From: Candidatus Peribacteria bacterium
GTDB taxonomy: Bacteria; Patescibacteriota; Gracilibacteria; UBA1369; LOWO2-01-FULL-3
Length of the DNA stretch: 64,000 nucleotides
Assembly: GCA_943358175.1 (NCBI GenBank)
Contig: CALRGV010000002.1
Span: 51,328-115,327 of the forward strand
Direction: 5' to 3'
Part shown: positions 36,809 to 46,981 of the stretch, piece by piece
Position numbering within the stretch: position 1 is the stretch's first letter
Layout of the letters: each line of letters opens with the position of its first letter
Translations under genes and position numbers: made by a program
Notes under the pieces: generated by a model
Told to the model about the DNA's origin: nothing
What the model saw: the letters and a program-made list of their open reading frames with translations, nothing else
The model's database searches: none

Positions 36809-39205
36809 TTAAATATTATTTTTTATTAAAGAATTAATAGTTTCAACCTCCTCGTACTCATCAATTAAAGTATACAACTTCTTCAGTCGAGCCAAGGAGT
36901 CCGCAGAAAAGGATTCCAAATTTGAATGATTATTCTGTACCTTCAAATCCTCAACCTTCTGCGAAACAACCTGCTTCAATATCTTATCAATATTCTTATA
37001 AATTCGCACGTCAACATTTTTAATTGAACTTTTGATTTTTTTAACCAAATGCTCATCACCGGCAAATAACAGGTCAAGAATAGAAGAAACCGAATGATAA
37101 AACCCCATTTTTGCTAAAGCAATTGAACTATACAATTTCAACTCAACATCATCTGACTCCAAGTACTTCAAACAAACGGATTTCTTACTTCTTAAATTTA
37201 ATTCACCAATTGCCAACAAACCATAAATAATCTTGTCCTTTTTATCGGAATAAATAAAGGAATTTATCAGGTGAAGAGCCTCATCACGATATTTTTTGAA
37301 ATTAACCAAAGCCATAGCGGCATTCAATTGATAGATCAAATTTTTTGAATAAATATAACCTTCCAAAATTTTTGCAATACTATCATCATCACACTTACCT
37401 AAAGCAAAAATGGCATCAGCCTTGTGATCGGAGTTCTTAGCATTGATAATTTTAAACAAAAATTCAACAGTAGAAACATTGCTCAATAAAGACATTAAAT
37501 AAATAATTTTAGCCAAAATTTCTTTATCTTTCTCTCCCTGATACAAATCCTTCAAAGCCGAAATCAACTTATACTTAACAAAAAGATACTCGGAAGAACG
37601 GTGTAAAAACTTGAATGAAATCAAAGTATCCAGAGCAGCCTCACGTATTTCAGTCTTTGGAGAATCCAAGCAGGCAATTATATCCAAAACAGTATCAGGA
37701 GACTGAAGTTCGGAAAAAACAGCTAAAATTTTAACCTTAATTGAAGACAATTCCTCAGGCCTTACCAAAATATTTATCAAAGTAGATAACGCCAACTTAT
37801 GACCTCGTTGCGCCAATAAATCAATTGCATTAAATCTAATGTGCTTCTCATTTGAGTGCAAAAGTTCCTCAGTCACAACCTTCGTATATTTTTCTTGCTG
37901 TTTATAAGTAACGTAAAAGAAAAGAATGGTACAAATAATCATCGCAATATTCAAAGCTAAAACCAAAGAACTTCCAGTAAATAGCTTGTCCAATAAAATT
38001 ATTGCAAGAGTACCAACTAAAGCACCCAGTGGTCTCACAACACCCTCAAGAAACTCTCTCAGGTGCTCCCTCACTTTCTCTTTCACAGCATAGTAGGAAA
38101 TATGATACGTATTCGTATGAATAACAGATGTAAGTGTAAAATTATTTTTAGCTAGAACGGCTGAAAGAAAATCAAATCTAAAAAACAAACCAATTATGCT
38201 AAAAAAAGTAACAATTGGATGCAAAAGCATCGCTCCAACTACACCCAAACTGGTAATCAAGCGACTACCGAGAAAAATCTCAACTATCAGCGCGGAAGCG
38301 CTAAAAAGTATAAACAACAATCCCAGATCATGAATAAATGCATGCTCAAAACCACCTCCGGCTTCAAAAATAAAATGAGAAACGTTTTGATAAACAACCT
38401 TGGTGTATTGAAACTCAAGAAGATTAAAAATAATCCACTGGAACATAACTATCAAAATCAAACCAAACACAAAATTAGAATGTGACTTGCTATCAAAAGC
38501 CTGTTTCAATTGACTAAAAATACCATCAGGACTCTTGTTATGATTTTTTTTATGAACTAATTCAACCTTATCATCCTCAAAATTAAAAAACAGAAGAAGG
38601 GGGATTAAAAGGAAAAGAACGCTGACAATAAGATAAATAAAGCTTGATAAAGCAAAATAACTGGATAAAAAAGTTACCAAAACACCGGCTGCGATACCAC
38701 CAACAGTCTCAGAAACTTCAAGAATCGGAAAGGTTCTCTCCGACGTCAAAGGGTCAAAAAGCTCTTCCACATAGGCAATCATGATAATTCTCAATTGATT
38801 TAGTAAAATAGAGATAGACAAAATCAATAAAGAAAAAAATAAAATTTGATGAGTATTCACCAGTAATGCAGCAACAAAAAGGAATATACCTGCCAAAACT
38901 ATGGTGTATAACATTACTAGAACTCGCGTCATTCTCTCAAAGAACAGAGTGTATAGAATACTTCCAATAATAGAAAAGACAGCATTGATAATGAAAAGAT
39001 AAGGCAAAGATAAAATACCATATCTGCTAACAAACATCGCAACCAAAACGGTCCAAGCAACTACAAAGGCGGTTCTATAAAGAAATTTAATAGCCAAAGC
39101 AAAAAACACACGTGACCATTCATCGCCTTTTATATTAAAGAAACGATTTATCAGCGAAATTTCTCTCAAAGATTGCAACATAAAATGAATATATTTAACA
39201 CCCAA
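36809..39205 (-). CDS. MFS/NTT-like (ATP:ADP-exchanger-like) transporter with C-terminal HEAT repeats
   Basis: About 12 TM N-terminal half; C-terminal HEAT-type repeats (DALLD..KTEIREAALDTLISFK..). Confidence 0.65.
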   Translation of the reverse strand: MGVKYIHFMLQSLREISLINRFFNIKGDEWSRVFFALAIKFLYRTAFVVAWTVLVAMFVSRYGILSLPYLFIINAVFSIIGSILYTLFFERMTRVLVMLYTIVLAGIFLFVAALLVNTHQILFFSLLILSISILLNQLRIIMIAYVEELFDPLTSERTFPILEVSETVGGIAAGVLVTFLSSYFALSSFIYLIVSVLFLLIPLLLFFNFEDDKVELVHKKNHNKSPDGIFSQLKQAFDSKSHSNFVFGLILIVMFQWIIFNLLEFQYTKVVYQNVSHFIFEAGGGFEHAFIHDLGLLFILFSASALIVEIFLGSRLITSLGVVGAMLLHPIVTFFSIIGLFFRFDFLSAVLAKNNFTLTSVIHTNTYHISYYAVKEKVREHLREFLEGVVRPLGALVGTLAIILLDKLFTGSSLVLALNIAMIICTILFFYVTYKQQEKYTKVVTEELLHSNEKHIRFNAIDLLAQRGHKLALSTLINILVRPEELSSIKVKILAVFSELQSPDTVLDIIACLDSPKTEIREAALDTLISFKFLHRSSEYLFVKYKLISALKDLYQGEKDKEILAKIIYLMSLLSNVSTVEFLFKIINAKNSDHKADAIFALGKCDDDSIAKILEGYIYSKNLIYQLNAAMALVNFKKYRDEALHLINSFIYSDKKDKIIYGLLAIGELNLRSKKSVCLKYLESDDVELKLYSSIALAKMGFYHSVSSILDLLFAGDEHLVKKIKSSIKNVDVRIYKNIDKILKQVVSQKVEDLKVQNNHSNLESFSADSLARLKKLYTLIDEYEEVETINSLIKNNI

Positions 39206-39277
39206 TTATACCACAAAATAAGATCAGAAACAAGCATACACCTCGAACAAATATCGAAAATCATATAGAATATAAAC

Positions 39278-40825
39278 ATGTCACTAAAATTCTTTAAACC
39301 GGTAAACATAAGTGGTGCAACCATGCTGGTCACCATAACCATATTTTTCAGTAACATTTTAGGATTACTCAGAGATAGAATAATAGCGATACACTTCGGA
39401 ACAAGTAGGGCCACGGACATTTACAACGCCTCTTTTCTCATACCTGATACACTTTTCAATCTATTCATCGCAGGAGCCCTGGCGGCAGCCTTTGTCCCGG
39501 TTTTTACCGAATATCTGGGAAAAGACAAAGCGGAAGCCCAGAAAATAGCCAATACACTTCTCAATGCAGCTGTCATATTAATAGGACTACTATCTATACT
39601 CTCTCTAATTTTCATGAAACAGCTGATCAACATAACCTTTCCTCAGATCAGCATGGAAATGCAGACCCAAATAGTAAGCATGACCAGATTGATGCTGAGC
39701 TCCGCCCTGATTTTCACAGTTAGCAACTGTATAGGAAATATTTTAATGTGCTATAAGCATTTTTTCGCCTACTCCATTTCTCCACTCCTGTATAATTTGG
39801 GAATCATTCTGGGAGTTATATTTTTACAAGATAAAATTGGCATTTATTCAGCGGCGGTAGGAGTAATAGGAGGAGGAATACTTCATTGTGCCATTCGATT
39901 ATTTGATATTAAAAAAACAGAGTACAAATACAAATTCGAAATGGACTTCCATCATCCTGGTTTCAAAAAAATCATAAAATTAATGATTCCAAGATCAATA
40001 GGAATCATCGCAACCCAAATCAGCATCTTCCTTTTTACAGCAGTAGGAATTCAAATCATGGAAGGGGGAGTGGCAGCATTTAATTTTGCCAGAAATATCC
40101 AAAGCGTCGCAGTAACACTTTTTGGAATGGCCCTTTCCACAGCCATATTCCCGTATCTCACAAGCTCAATTAGCAATGGAAACAAAGAAGAATTCACAGA
40201 TCAAATTCAGAAAACAATTCAAAGAATACTATTTTTCACAATACCCTCAATGGTGGGAATTATGCTTTTATCAAAAACTAGCATAGAACTAATACTCGGA
40301 GGAGGCGCCTTTGATCAAAGATCAATAGATATAACCGCCTTAATACTTTTTTACTTTGCCATATCCATACCGTTAGAGAGTCTATCACATATATTATCCC
40401 GAGCCTTCTATGCTATCAAAGACACTAAAACTCCAATGTTCATTTACATTGGAAGTACGATCATTACAGCATTTTGCACAATCTACATTGCTCCAAAATT
40501 CGGAATAGAATGGTTTTCCATTGGGTTCACTCTTGGTTACCTATTCTACGTTATTGCTAATGCCATTTTACTCAAAAAACATTTAAAAAACTTTCACAAG
40601 AAACAATTTTTCAACAGCATATTAAAAACCATTCTCGCTTCGGGAATAATGGCCGCGGTAATTCTAATTACAGAACCTTTTAAATACCTTCTTCCAACAA
40701 AAATAGGCAACGCATCCATCATCATCATCGGAGCCACAATTTTCTTCCTAACTTCTTATCTGTTAAAATGCGAAGAAATTCACAGTATAAAATTCATCTT
40801 GGCAAAATTAACTAAAAAAAGTTAA
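39278..40825 (+). CDS. murJ: MurJ/MviN-type lipid II flippase
   Basis: FSNILGLLRDRIIAIHFGTSRATDIYNASFLIPDTLFNLFIAGALAAAFVPVFTEYL. Confidence 0.93.
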   Translation: MSLKFFKPVNISGATMLVTITIFFSNILGLLRDRIIAIHFGTSRATDIYNASFLIPDTLFNLFIAGALAAAFVPVFTEYLGKDKAEAQKIANTLLNAAVILIGLLSILSLIFMKQLINITFPQISMEMQTQIVSMTRLMLSSALIFTVSNCIGNILMCYKHFFAYSISPLLYNLGIILGVIFLQDKIGIYSAAVGVIGGGILHCAIRLFDIKKTEYKYKFEMDFHHPGFKKIIKLMIPRSIGIIATQISIFLFTAVGIQIMEGGVAAFNFARNIQSVAVTLFGMALSTAIFPYLTSSISNGNKEEFTDQIQKTIQRILFFTIPSMVGIMLLSKTSIELILGGGAFDQRSIDITALILFYFAISIPLESLSHILSRAFYAIKDTKTPMFIYIGSTIITAFCTIYIAPKFGIEWFSIGFTLGYLFYVIANAILLKKHLKNFHKKQFFNSILKTILASGIMAAVILITEPFKYLLPTKIGNASIIIIGATIFFLTSYLLKCEEIHSIKFILAKLTKKS

Positions 40826-41954
40826 TTAGGCCCGTATATTTCAAGTCTCCATCTATAAAATCAACTTTTGATCTGCTTATTTCAATGGACTGAGAAATTT
40901 TTTCCACACCATTTCCACCGACAACAGAAATAGATTTAGCTCCACCAATTAATTTAGGAGCATAATAAAACAGAACTCTATCAATTAATTTCATATCGAC
41001 CAGATTCTCATCAAAAAGTGATCCATTCATAGAGCTACCACCTTCCACAAAAACACTCTGAATATTCTTAGAAACCAAATATTTCAAAAGTTTTTTAAAA
41101 GAAACCCTCTTTTTACCAAAAGACTTTATAGAGATAGAAGCATCAATAAAAGATTTTTTCAACTTCGCAGATACAGAATCAGAACAAGCAATTAAAACAT
41201 TTTTATCTCTAAAAACCTTCAAGTCCTGATCAAAAAGCATTTTATCACCCACAATAACCCTCAATAGATTTTTAGATTTATACTGACCAATTGCAGCCAA
41301 CTCAGGATTATCATTAATCACCGTACCCGCACCAATAATTACCGCATCACATTTACTACGTTCCAGCTTAGCATCCAAACGCGATTTTTCATTCGTTATC
41401 CATTTTGAATCCTTCGTCTCACTCGCAATTTTACCATCCAAACTCAATCCGGCTTTCAGAGTCAAATAGGGAAGTCCTTCAGTCATAGACTTAATAAAGG
41501 GCTGATTTATTACCCTAACTTCCTCGGCTAATTTTGAAACAGGATTCAAAACTGAAACCTTAATTCCATGCTTTTTCAAATAAGAAATACCTCTACCATT
41601 AACTTTTTTAAAAGGATCTCTCATTCCAATCACGACCTTACTAAATCCAGCCGCAGCCACCGCCTTAACACAAGGTGGAGTTCTACCAGTATGAGAACAT
41701 GGCTCAAGTGTGACATATAACGTCGCATTATGAAACAATGTAGGTTCTATATCCACAGTCACAATTCCTGATTTTTGCATCATCTGTTTAATAGCCACAA
41801 TCTCAGCATGATCAGCTCCAACTCTCTCGTGGTAACCTTCAGAAATAATCCTTCCACCCTTCACGATCACCGCGCCGACACAAGGATTTGGCGAAGTAAA
41901 ACCTTCACCCTTCCTTGCAAGCTCAATGGCACGTCTCATAAAAATTTCATCCAT
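40812..41954 (-). CDS. ribD: Bifunctional pyrimidine deaminase/reductase (RibD)
   Basis: FTSPNPCVGAVIVKGGRIISEGYHERVGADHAEI; TLEPCSHTGRTPPC. Confidence 0.95.
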   Translation of the reverse strand: MDEIFMRRAIELARKGEGFTSPNPCVGAVIVKGGRIISEGYHERVGADHAEIVAIKQMMQKSGIVTVDIEPTLFHNATLYVTLEPCSHTGRTPPCVKAVAAAGFSKVVIGMRDPFKKVNGRGISYLKKHGIKVSVLNPVSKLAEEVRVINQPFIKSMTEGLPYLTLKAGLSLDGKIASETKDSKWITNEKSRLDAKLERSKCDAVIIGAGTVINDNPELAAIGQYKSKNLLRVIVGDKMLFDQDLKVFRDKNVLIACSDSVSAKLKKSFIDASISIKSFGKKRVSFKKLLKYLVSKNIQSVFVEGGSSMNGSLFDENLVDMKLIDRVLFYYAPKLIGGAKSISVVGGNGVEKISQSIEISRSKVDFIDGDLKYTGLINFF

Positions 41955-42017
41955 AGTACTATATTAATACTTATCAGATGGACAAAATAACATAAAAGAA
42001 TAAAATCGTCAATAAAA

Positions 42018-43223
42018 CTAAACCATATCCAGTAAATGGCCCATTTTCGACTTCTTTGTACTCAAATAATTACGATTCGCTTCATTTGGAGCAATTTCAA
42101 TAGCTACCCTTTCCACAACATTCAAACCATAACCTTCCAAACCAACAATCTTCGTAGGATTATTCGTCAATAAGCGAATATTTTTAATTCCCAAATCTAC
42201 TAAAATTTGAGCTCCTATTCCATAATTTCGCAAATCAGGCGCAAAACCCAGCTTAGTATTTGCTTCAACAGTATCATAACCCTCATTCTGCAATTTATAT
42301 GCTTTAATCTTATTCACAAGGCCAATTCCTCTACCTTCCTGTCTCATATATAAAACCAAACCCTTGCCCTCCTTAGCAACTTTTTCAAGTGATATATCCA
42401 ATTGATGCCTACAGTCACACTTCAAAGATCTAAAAACTTCACCGGTTATGCATTCGCTTTGAACTCTAACTAAAACATTTTCATCCTCAGTCCAAGACCC
42501 CTTCGACAAAACAACATGCTCAGAATCATCAACCGTAGTTTTAAAAATTTTGACATTGAATTCGCCAAACTCAGTAGGCAAAACCGTTTCAGCAACAATC
42601 CTCACCAATTTCTCAGAACGACGCCTATATTCGATCAAATCCTTAATAGTAATAATTCTCATCTCATTCCTTTTAGCAAAGTCTAACAACTCATCCCTTC
42701 TCATCATCTCTCCATCTTCACTGGCAATCTCACAAATAACAGCAGCAGGCGCAAAACCGGCCAACTTTACCAAATCAATGGAAGCCTCCGTATGTCCGGC
42801 CCTAACCAAAACTCCACCCTGCTTAGAACGCAGAGGGAAAACATGACCCGGTCTCAAAAAATCATCAGCAGTAGAAGTATAATCCGCCATTGATTGAATA
42901 GTCTTAGCTCTATCAGACGCAGAAATACCAGTAGTAGTACCAAATTTCAAATCCACAGAAACAGTAAAATTACATTTATTGGCCTCCTTGCTGTCCTGAA
43001 CCATCGGATAGAAATTAAGACGATCTGCAATATCAGAATCAACAGGCGTGCAAATCAAACCACGACCTTCCTTTGCCATGAAATTAATATCTTTTGCTGC
43101 CACCTTTTCAGCAGCCATTACAAAATCACCTTCATTCTCACGCTCTTCATCATCGAGAACAATTATCATTTCACCATTTCTCAAGGCCTGAACAGCATCC
43201 TCAATTTTATCAAAATTAATCAT
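42018..43223 (-). CDS. ribBA: 3,4-dihydroxy-2-butanone-4-phosphate synthase / GTP cyclohydrolase II
   Basis: [62 protein letters not shown]. Confidence 0.96.
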   Translation of the reverse strand: MINFDKIEDAVQALRNGEMIIVLDDEERENEGDFVMAAEKVAAKDINFMAKEGRGLICTPVDSDIADRLNFYPMVQDSKEANKCNFTVSVDLKFGTTTGISASDRAKTIQSMADYTSTADDFLRPGHVFPLRSKQGGVLVRAGHTEASIDLVKLAGFAPAAVICEIASEDGEMMRRDELLDFAKRNEMRIITIKDLIEYRRRSEKLVRIVAETVLPTEFGEFNVKIFKTTVDDSEHVVLSKGSWTEDENVLVRVQSECITGEVFRSLKCDCRHQLDISLEKVAKEGKGLVLYMRQEGRGIGLVNKIKAYKLQNEGYDTVEANTKLGFAPDLRNYGIGAQILVDLGIKNIRLLTNNPTKIVGLEGYGLNVVERVAIEIAPNEANRNYLSTKKSKMGHLLDMV

Positions 43224-43225
43224 AG

Positions 43226-43999
43226 CTAAATAGAGAAGCGAACAAATGTTTTCACACTTGCACCGGCATCCTTTAATAACTCCTCAACGGTTTGATCGGG
43301 ATTTTTCACAAAAGGCTGTTTCAATAAAGCATTTTCTTCTCTAAATTTCTTTTCCTTTCCAATCATGATTTTCTCAACAATTTCCGCAGGCTTACCCTCG
43401 GATTTCAATTGCTCGGACCAAATGGATTTTTCGCGTTCAACAGACTCCGGAGTCACTTCATCCGGCGACAAAACCGCAGGATTTGTAGCAGCCACATGCA
43501 TAGCCACATCACGTGCCAACTCAACAGTACCGCCAGTTAAAGCAACTAAAACACCAATTTTTCTATTTGAATGAACATAATCACCAATCACATCACCCTC
43601 AACCAAAGACATATCAGCCAACTGAATATTCTCACCCAATCTTAACCCGGCATCTTTAATTTCAGCCAAATCACGATCTTCAGGTTTAATAGATCCATTA
43701 AAAAGCTTTTCGGAAACAGCAGCTCCCAATGCCAAATAATCTTCACCACGAGCGACAAAATCTGTCTCACAACCTAGTAAAACCATCGCGGCTTTTCCAG
43801 CACCGGTTTTAATAAACACAGCACCCTGAGAAGTTCCACGTGAAGCCCTATCGATAGCCTTTGCTTCACCCTTTTTTCTCAATAAATCAATCGAAGCCTC
43901 GAAATCACCATTAGCCTCTTCTAAAGCAGACTTACATGCAGTCATGGAAACACCGGTAGTTTCTCTTAATTTCTTAATCAACTCTATAGAAATAGCCAT
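43226..43999 (-). CDS. tsf: Elongation factor Ts
   Basis: [38 protein letters not shown]. Confidence 0.95.
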   Translation of the reverse strand: MAISIELIKKLRETTGVSMTACKSALEEANGDFEASIDLLRKKGEAKAIDRASRGTSQGAVFIKTGAGKAAMVLLGCETDFVARGEDYLALGAAVSEKLFNGSIKPEDRDLAEIKDAGLRLGENIQLADMSLVEGDVIGDYVHSNRKIGVLVALTGGTVELARDVAMHVAATNPAVLSPDEVTPESVEREKSIWSEQLKSEGKPAEIVEKIMIGKEKKFREENALLKQPFVKNPDQTVEELLKDAGASVKTFVRFSI

Positions 44000-44021
44000 A
44001 TAATATATTTTAAAAAAATAG

Positions 44022-44546
44022 TTAGGGTTGTTGATTTTGTACAGGTGGTACAGGTGGTACAGGCGGAACCTCCGGCACTGCAGGAACTTGAGTTACTTGC
44101 TGCACTTGAGAAACGGCAGGCGCTATCGGAGCTACTGTAGAAACAGGCTTATCTAAGGACTTTTTCGTTAATAATCTAAAAACATAATCTTCAGGTATTT
44201 TATTTGCAAATGTTGCAACAACTGGAATCTCAGTAGTTTTGGCAGCATAAGCAATCATCATCCCGGAAACATGTAATAATAAAACCACACCCCAAAGCAT
44301 CAAACTAATAACAGGACTAATCACCGCAACCACAATCGTCAAAAACCATAAACAAAATAAAACCAAACCCTGTCGAGCATGAAACAAACAAAATTTACTA
44401 CTCACCATTTTAACAGAGCACAAAACACAGGTAACAACATTAAAAACCGGTATATAGCAACTCATTGCCCAACCCTTTTCACCTTTCAAAGCGATAATCT
44501 TCGCCTGAATATCGGCAACAGGATTTTGATTTGATAAATCAGCCAT
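44022..44546 (-). CDS. Small membrane protein with Pro-rich tail, lying between rpsB and tsf
   Basis: Three TM-like segments; tail VPAVPEVPPVPPVPPVQNQQP. Confidence 0.65.
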   Translation of the reverse strand: MADLSNQNPVADIQAKIIALKGEKGWAMSCYIPVFNVVTCVLCSVKMVSSKFCLFHARQGLVLFCLWFLTIVVAVISPVISLMLWGVVLLLHVSGMMIAYAAKTTEIPVVATFANKIPEDYVFRLLTKKSLDKPVSTVAPIAPAVSQVQQVTQVPAVPEVPPVPPVPPVQNQQP

Positions 44547-44548
44547 TA

Positions 44549-45235
44549 CTACTTGGTATTAACAACCTTTTTAAAAACTCCTCTTATTGTATCAAGAAAG
44601 TAAGTCAAAGACTTAATTGCATCATCGTTACCAGGCACAGGGTAAGTTACGCTTGTAGGATCAGCATTAGTATCCACAATTCCCACCACCGGAATTCTCA
44701 TTCTCCTGGCTTCCTTTACAACAATTTTATCTCTCAAAGCATCAACTACAAAAACCACATCAGGTTTAGAAGTCATATTCTGAACACCTCCTAAAGCAAT
44801 TTGTAATTTATCCTTAATTTTTTTAAGTTTAGAAATTTCTTTTTTTGTATATTTGGAAATTTCACCTGTCTCCTCCTGACGTTTAAGATCAGCAAGATAT
44901 TTAGTTCTGGACTTAATAGTAGAAAAATTTGTAAGAAGACCTGGAATCCATTTTGATATTACATAAGGCATGTGACATTCCTTAGCCAATTCTTCAACCA
45001 GTTTAACTGACTGAGGCTTTGTACTGACAAAAAGTACAACCTTATTTTCAGCAACACACTTAGACAAAAAAGCCAAAGCCTTTTCCAGCATCTCGTATGT
45101 CTTCTCAAGATTGATAATATGGATACCATTACGCTCACCATGAATATATTTTTTCATGCGAGGGTTCCATTTCTGTGTGCGATGTCCGATATGCACAGCA
45201 TTATCAAACATTTTTTTAACTTCATCTTTTTGCAT
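44549..45235 (-). CDS. rpsB: 30S ribosomal protein S2
   Basis: MFDNAVHIGHRTQKWNPRMKKYIHGERNGIHIINLEKT. Confidence 0.95.
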   Translation of the reverse strand: MQKDEVKKMFDNAVHIGHRTQKWNPRMKKYIHGERNGIHIINLEKTYEMLEKALAFLSKCVAENKVVLFVSTKPQSVKLVEELAKECHMPYVISKWIPGLLTNFSTIKSRTKYLADLKRQEETGEISKYTKKEISKLKKIKDKLQIALGGVQNMTSKPDVVFVVDALRDKIVVKEARRMRIPVVGIVDTNADPTSVTYPVPGNDDAIKSLTYFLDTIRGVFKKVVNTK

Positions 45236-45394
45236 AATCCTTGGGGTTTACGCCAGTAAATCATTAATTTGCGTTATAGCCAGGCCACTTAAGGCTAGGA
45301 GGATTCCACAAGCTGAAATACCGACTTGATATAAAAAAACAACAGCGTTAATCTAAAGAAAACGAAGCTCAATTGCAAGCCAAAATAATAAAAT

Positions 45395-45670
45395 ATGACC
45401 AAATTAGAAAAAATCAGAAAACAATTAGATCTAATTGACAACAAGATTGTTGAAATACTACAAGAAAGAGCAAAACTGATAATGAAAATAAAAGAAGTAA
45501 AAGAAAATGAAAAAATAAGGATAAAAGACCCAAAAAGAGAGCAATACATACTCGAAAAAATGGAAAACAACTACGAAAGAGAAATTTTCAAAAAAATTCT
45601 CCTAGAATCCAGGAAACTCCAAGCTAAGGATACCCAAAAAGCAGCCTTGCAAAAACCAGGTAAAATATGA
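45395..45670 (+). CDS. Chorismate mutase type II domain protein
   Basis: LEKIRKQLDLIDNKIVEILQERAKLIMKIKEVKEN..DPKREQYILEKM. Confidence 0.85.
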   Translation: MTKLEKIRKQLDLIDNKIVEILQERAKLIMKIKEVKENEKIRIKDPKREQYILEKMENNYEREIFKKILLESRKLQAKDTQKAALQKPGKI

Positions 45671-45676
45671 TATAAT
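45647..45676 (+). promoter_or_regulatory. sigma70-like promoter for the HATPase-STAS-PrsW cluster
   Basis: TTGCAA-18 nt-TATAAT upstream of ATG at 45700. Confidence 0.5.
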
Positions 45677-45699
45677 ACAACAAGCTAAAAACAAAAAAA

Positions 45700-46230
45700 A
45701 TGAATTTAAATTCAAATCAAAACGCCGATACAAAAATAAGTATTTCGATGCCGACAAATGCTTACTTCATGTCTGGGATTAGAGATTTCACCTTAAACAT
45801 GATCAAAAACACCACTAACTTTACGGAACAGTGGGCCTTTAGATTCCAATCTGTAGTAGATGAATTATGCAATAACGCTATAGAATACGGATCACAACCT
45901 GGAAGCGAAATTGGTATAACCTTCATATATGTCAAAGACAACTATCTGGACATTATAGTGGAAGACACAGGGACGGGAAAAAATAAAATTAACGCCCAGG
46001 AACTTAGAAAACTCTTTGATTCAAGAAAAGAAGTTGGGTATGTATTCAGCGGAATAAGAGGAAGAGGACTTGTTAAAATAATAGGAGAATGGAGCGATGA
46101 ATTGAATTTTGTCGATCGTCCGGAAGGAGGAATGTCGGTAAGCGTGAGAAAATATATAAAAAATGTCAGACAACCGACGGGCGGCTCACCAATAAGCAAT
46201 GTCGTAAACACATTAGTTCTTAACATATAA
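45700..46230 (+). CDS. HATPase_c_2 / RsbW-SpoIIAB-like anti-sigma factor kinase
   Basis: VDELCNNAIEYGSQPGSEIGITF; IIVEDTGTG; GRGLVKIIG. Confidence 0.85.
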   Translation: MNLNSNQNADTKISISMPTNAYFMSGIRDFTLNMIKNTTNFTEQWAFRFQSVVDELCNNAIEYGSQPGSEIGITFIYVKDNYLDIIVEDTGTGKNKINAQELRKLFDSRKEVGYVFSGIRGRGLVKIIGEWSDELNFVDRPEGGMSVSVRKYIKNVRQPTGGSPISNVVNTLVLNI

Positions 46231-46233
46231 AAA

Positions 46234-46950
46234 ATGACCGAATCAAGCATCGTAATAGAGGAGTTAACCGGACTTAACAAAGCCGTAAAAAACATCCGAA
46301 TTTCAGGACAATTAGACGAGAGCAATGTGGATGAAAAAATTCAGGTTATTTATAAAATTTTTGAAACAACACCAAAGGGAGTAAATATGATTTTTGATCT
46401 CGAAAATTTGGACTACATGAATAGTAAATCAATCGGTTACTTAACCGATTTATACGGAAAAGTAACAGAAAGTGGTGGAACAGTTGCAATCGCCAAGCCA
46501 AAACCAAATATTACCGATATTTTACAGGTAGTAGGATTAACTCAATTAATTAAAACTTTTGATTCGATGGAAGAAGCAAAAAAATACATCAATGAAAACG
46601 GTAGTGCTACAACCGAAGCAGCAATTCCTACAGCACCAGTAACACCGGTTATTACAACCCCAGTAGTTACGACACCTGCGCCAGTCACTCCAGTTGTCAC
46701 AACTACAGCTACTCCAGTGGTTACCACGATACCTGCACCAACTACTCCAATTACTCCTGCACCAGTTGCTCCAGTCATCCCAACTACTCCAATGGCTACC
46801 ACAACTCCAGTTACACCTGCGCCAGTTATACCAACCCCGGCTACGCCAGTGGTCACAGCACAAGCTACGCCAGTGGCCGCAACACCAGCCCCAACAACTA
46901 CCCCAGAAATAACTATTACCCCACCTACACCATCAACTCCTACCGCCTAA
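46234..46950 (+). CDS. STAS domain protein with long Pro/Thr/Val-rich low-complexity tail
   Basis: MIFDLENLDYMNSKSIGYLTDLYG STAS motif; tail of PVxTTPxPVTPV units. Confidence 0.85.
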   Translation: MTESSIVIEELTGLNKAVKNIRISGQLDESNVDEKIQVIYKIFETTPKGVNMIFDLENLDYMNSKSIGYLTDLYGKVTESGGTVAIAKPKPNITDILQVVGLTQLIKTFDSMEEAKKYINENGSATTEAAIPTAPVTPVITTPVVTTPAPVTPVVTTTATPVVTTIPAPTTPITPAPVAPVIPTTPMATTTPVTPAPVIPTPATPVVTAQATPVAATPAPTTTPEITITPPTPSTPTA

Positions 46951-46981
46951 GTATCAATAATAAAGAGCTAATGAGCCAAAA

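Noticed and set aside
46542-46863. Two overlapping minus-strand ORFs rich in Gly/Val or Cys/Trp
   Set aside because: Antisense readings of the Pro/Thr repeat; low-complexity artefacts.
46600-46950. Tandem-repeat DNA resembling a CRISPR or minisatellite
   Set aside because: Degenerate codon-level repeat inside an intact CDS; no spacer/repeat periodicity.
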